This document shows positions 39,366 through 39,924 of a DNA stretch of 39,924 nucleotides, one piece after another; the first letter of the stretch is position 1, and each line of letters opens with the position of its first letter. Source of the stretch: Mesorhizobium sp. (GTDB taxonomy: Bacteria; Pseudomonadota; Alphaproteobacteria; Rhizobiales; Rhizobiaceae); NCBI GenBank assembly GCA_022833215.1, contig JAIPUZ010000003.1:1-39924 (forward strand), in the 5' to 3' direction. A program made the position numbers and the translations under genes. The notes beneath the pieces were generated by a model. The model searched no databases, was not told where the DNA came from, and saw only the letters and a list, made by a program, of their open reading frames with translations.

Positions 39366-39924
39366 ATGACGATCTCCAACTGCATCTCCCTCGATGAGCT
39401 CCGGCGCATGGCCGTCGGCGACATCGCCGCTCTGCCCGCCGAGCAGCTCGCCCTCCTGCAGGACGAGGCCGCCGACGCTCTGCGCCGCGCCAAGACCGTC
39501 TGCGACTGGCTCGATGGGGCCGTCGCGCTCAAGTACGGCGATCGTGCCCACGCCGCACGCCAGGCCGCCGGCAAAGACACCGGGACCATCCGCTTCGACG
39601 ACGGCGCGGTCACCGTAGTCGCCGACCTGCCGAAGCGCGTCGACTGGGACCAGGACAAGCTCGCCGCTCTCGTCGAACGCATCCGGGCCGAGGGCGACGA
39701 CCCCACCGAATACGTCGATGTCGCGATCAAGGTGCCCGAGCGCAAGTTCGCGGCCTGGCCGAGCCACATCCGCTCCGCCTTCGAGGACGCGCGCACCGTC
39801 CGCACCGGCAAGGCGAAGGCGGCGGGACGGCTGGTCCTCCATGAGGACGGCAGCATCGACGCAGAGGCGAGCGATGCCCGCCGGGCGGAAATGACGGACC
39901 CGTCGAAGTCCCGGCGCACCACGG
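39366..39924 (+). CDS. Hypothetical phage-type protein, partial (runs off window)
   Basis: Open frame of 186 codons from the ATG at 39366 to the window end without a stop. It starts MTISNCISLDELRRMAVGDI, then a helical region (LPAEQLALLQDEAADALRRA) and a mixed segment with TGTIRFDDGAVTVVADLPKR and YVDVAIKVPERKFAAWP, ending in charged sequence. I do not recognise a named family; it resembles early-region genes of alphaproteobacterial phages that sit near DNA-handling genes. GAGGGGGTGGTG precedes the ATG. It probably forms an operon with the HTH gene. Confidence 0.7.
   Translation, partial: MTISNCISLDELRRMAVGDIAALPAEQLALLQDEAADALRRAKTVCDWLDGAVALKYGDRAHAARQAAGKDTGTIRFDDGAVTVVADLPKRVDWDQDKLAALVERIRAEGDDPTEYVDVAIKVPERKFAAWPSHIRSAFEDARTVRTGKAKAAGRLVLHEDGSIDAEASDARRAEMTDPSKSRRTT

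Noticed and set aside
1-39924. CRISPR array or tandem repeat arrays
   Set aside because: No regularly spaced direct repeats were seen by eye in any gap, and no cas genes are present.

Overview
The window is GC-rich DNA from an alphaproteobacterium. The phage tail genes are closest in kind to the gene-transfer-agent (GTA) tail-tip set of Rhodobacterales and Hyphomicrobiales, and the serine recombinase plus RepB-like gene set is also typical of these orders. GTG and TTG starts and 1-17 nt gene overlaps are common. Nothing in the window identifies the species.

Region 1 (1-17057) is the right-hand, late part of a siphovirus-type prophage, read rightward: Mu gpT-like major capsid protein, DUF2190 decoration protein, head-tail joining and tail-completion proteins, tail terminator, tail tube, a tail assembly chaperone pair joined by a well-formed -1 ribosomal frameshift signal, tape measure, DUF2460, a lysis cassette (small membrane proteins, GH108 muramidase, 3TM holin), DUF2163 hub, NlpC/P60 peptidase, a 1321-residue TIM-barrel tail-tip protein and a DUF2793 fibre. 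Terminase, portal, integrase and repressor are not in the window. One AT-richer gene (2896-3942) points against the late operon. It has a soluble N-terminal part and membrane helices at its C-terminus, and looks like a moron.

Region 2 (17084-29453) begins 26 bp after the fibre gene and is a probable anti-phage or epigenetic conflict system. A Vsr nick endonuclease and a C5-cytosine methyltransferase are divergently transcribed. Converging on the methyltransferase is a six-gene leftward operon with almost no gaps: WYL regulator of CapW/BrxR type, ankyrin-repeat sigma-70 factor, MutL/Hsp90-like GHKL ATPase, Z1 superfamily 2 ATPase, DUF4420 PD-(D/E)XK nuclease, and AIPR protein. The ATPase/Z1/nuclease/AIPR/methylase/Vsr association resembles neighbourhoods described in comparative genomics of MutL-like ATPases in restriction-modification systems. 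The unusual addition is an RpoD-like sigma factor carrying an ankyrin domain, with a WYL repressor in front and an inverted repeat just upstream of the repressor start.

Region 3 (29770-33166) is a leftward three-gene mobility or maintenance module: a large serine recombinase followed by two RepB/ParB-like proteins, with no ParA/RepA or RepC. Region 4 (33261-35648) is accessory cargo: a small HTH-like protein, a cupin plus CBS-domain pair, an AlpA/MerR-like HTH protein and a ParD/ParE toxin-antitoxin pair.

Region 5 (36091-39924) is the edge of another element. It has two small unknown genes and a serine recombinase that has lost its catalytic N-terminus, fused head-to-head at about 38142 to an unrelated gene that has also lost its 5' end. 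A strong UUCG-loop terminator, a second copy of the AlpA-like HTH gene and a gene running off the window follow. Regions 2-5 look like successive insertions and deletions at the end of a prophage.
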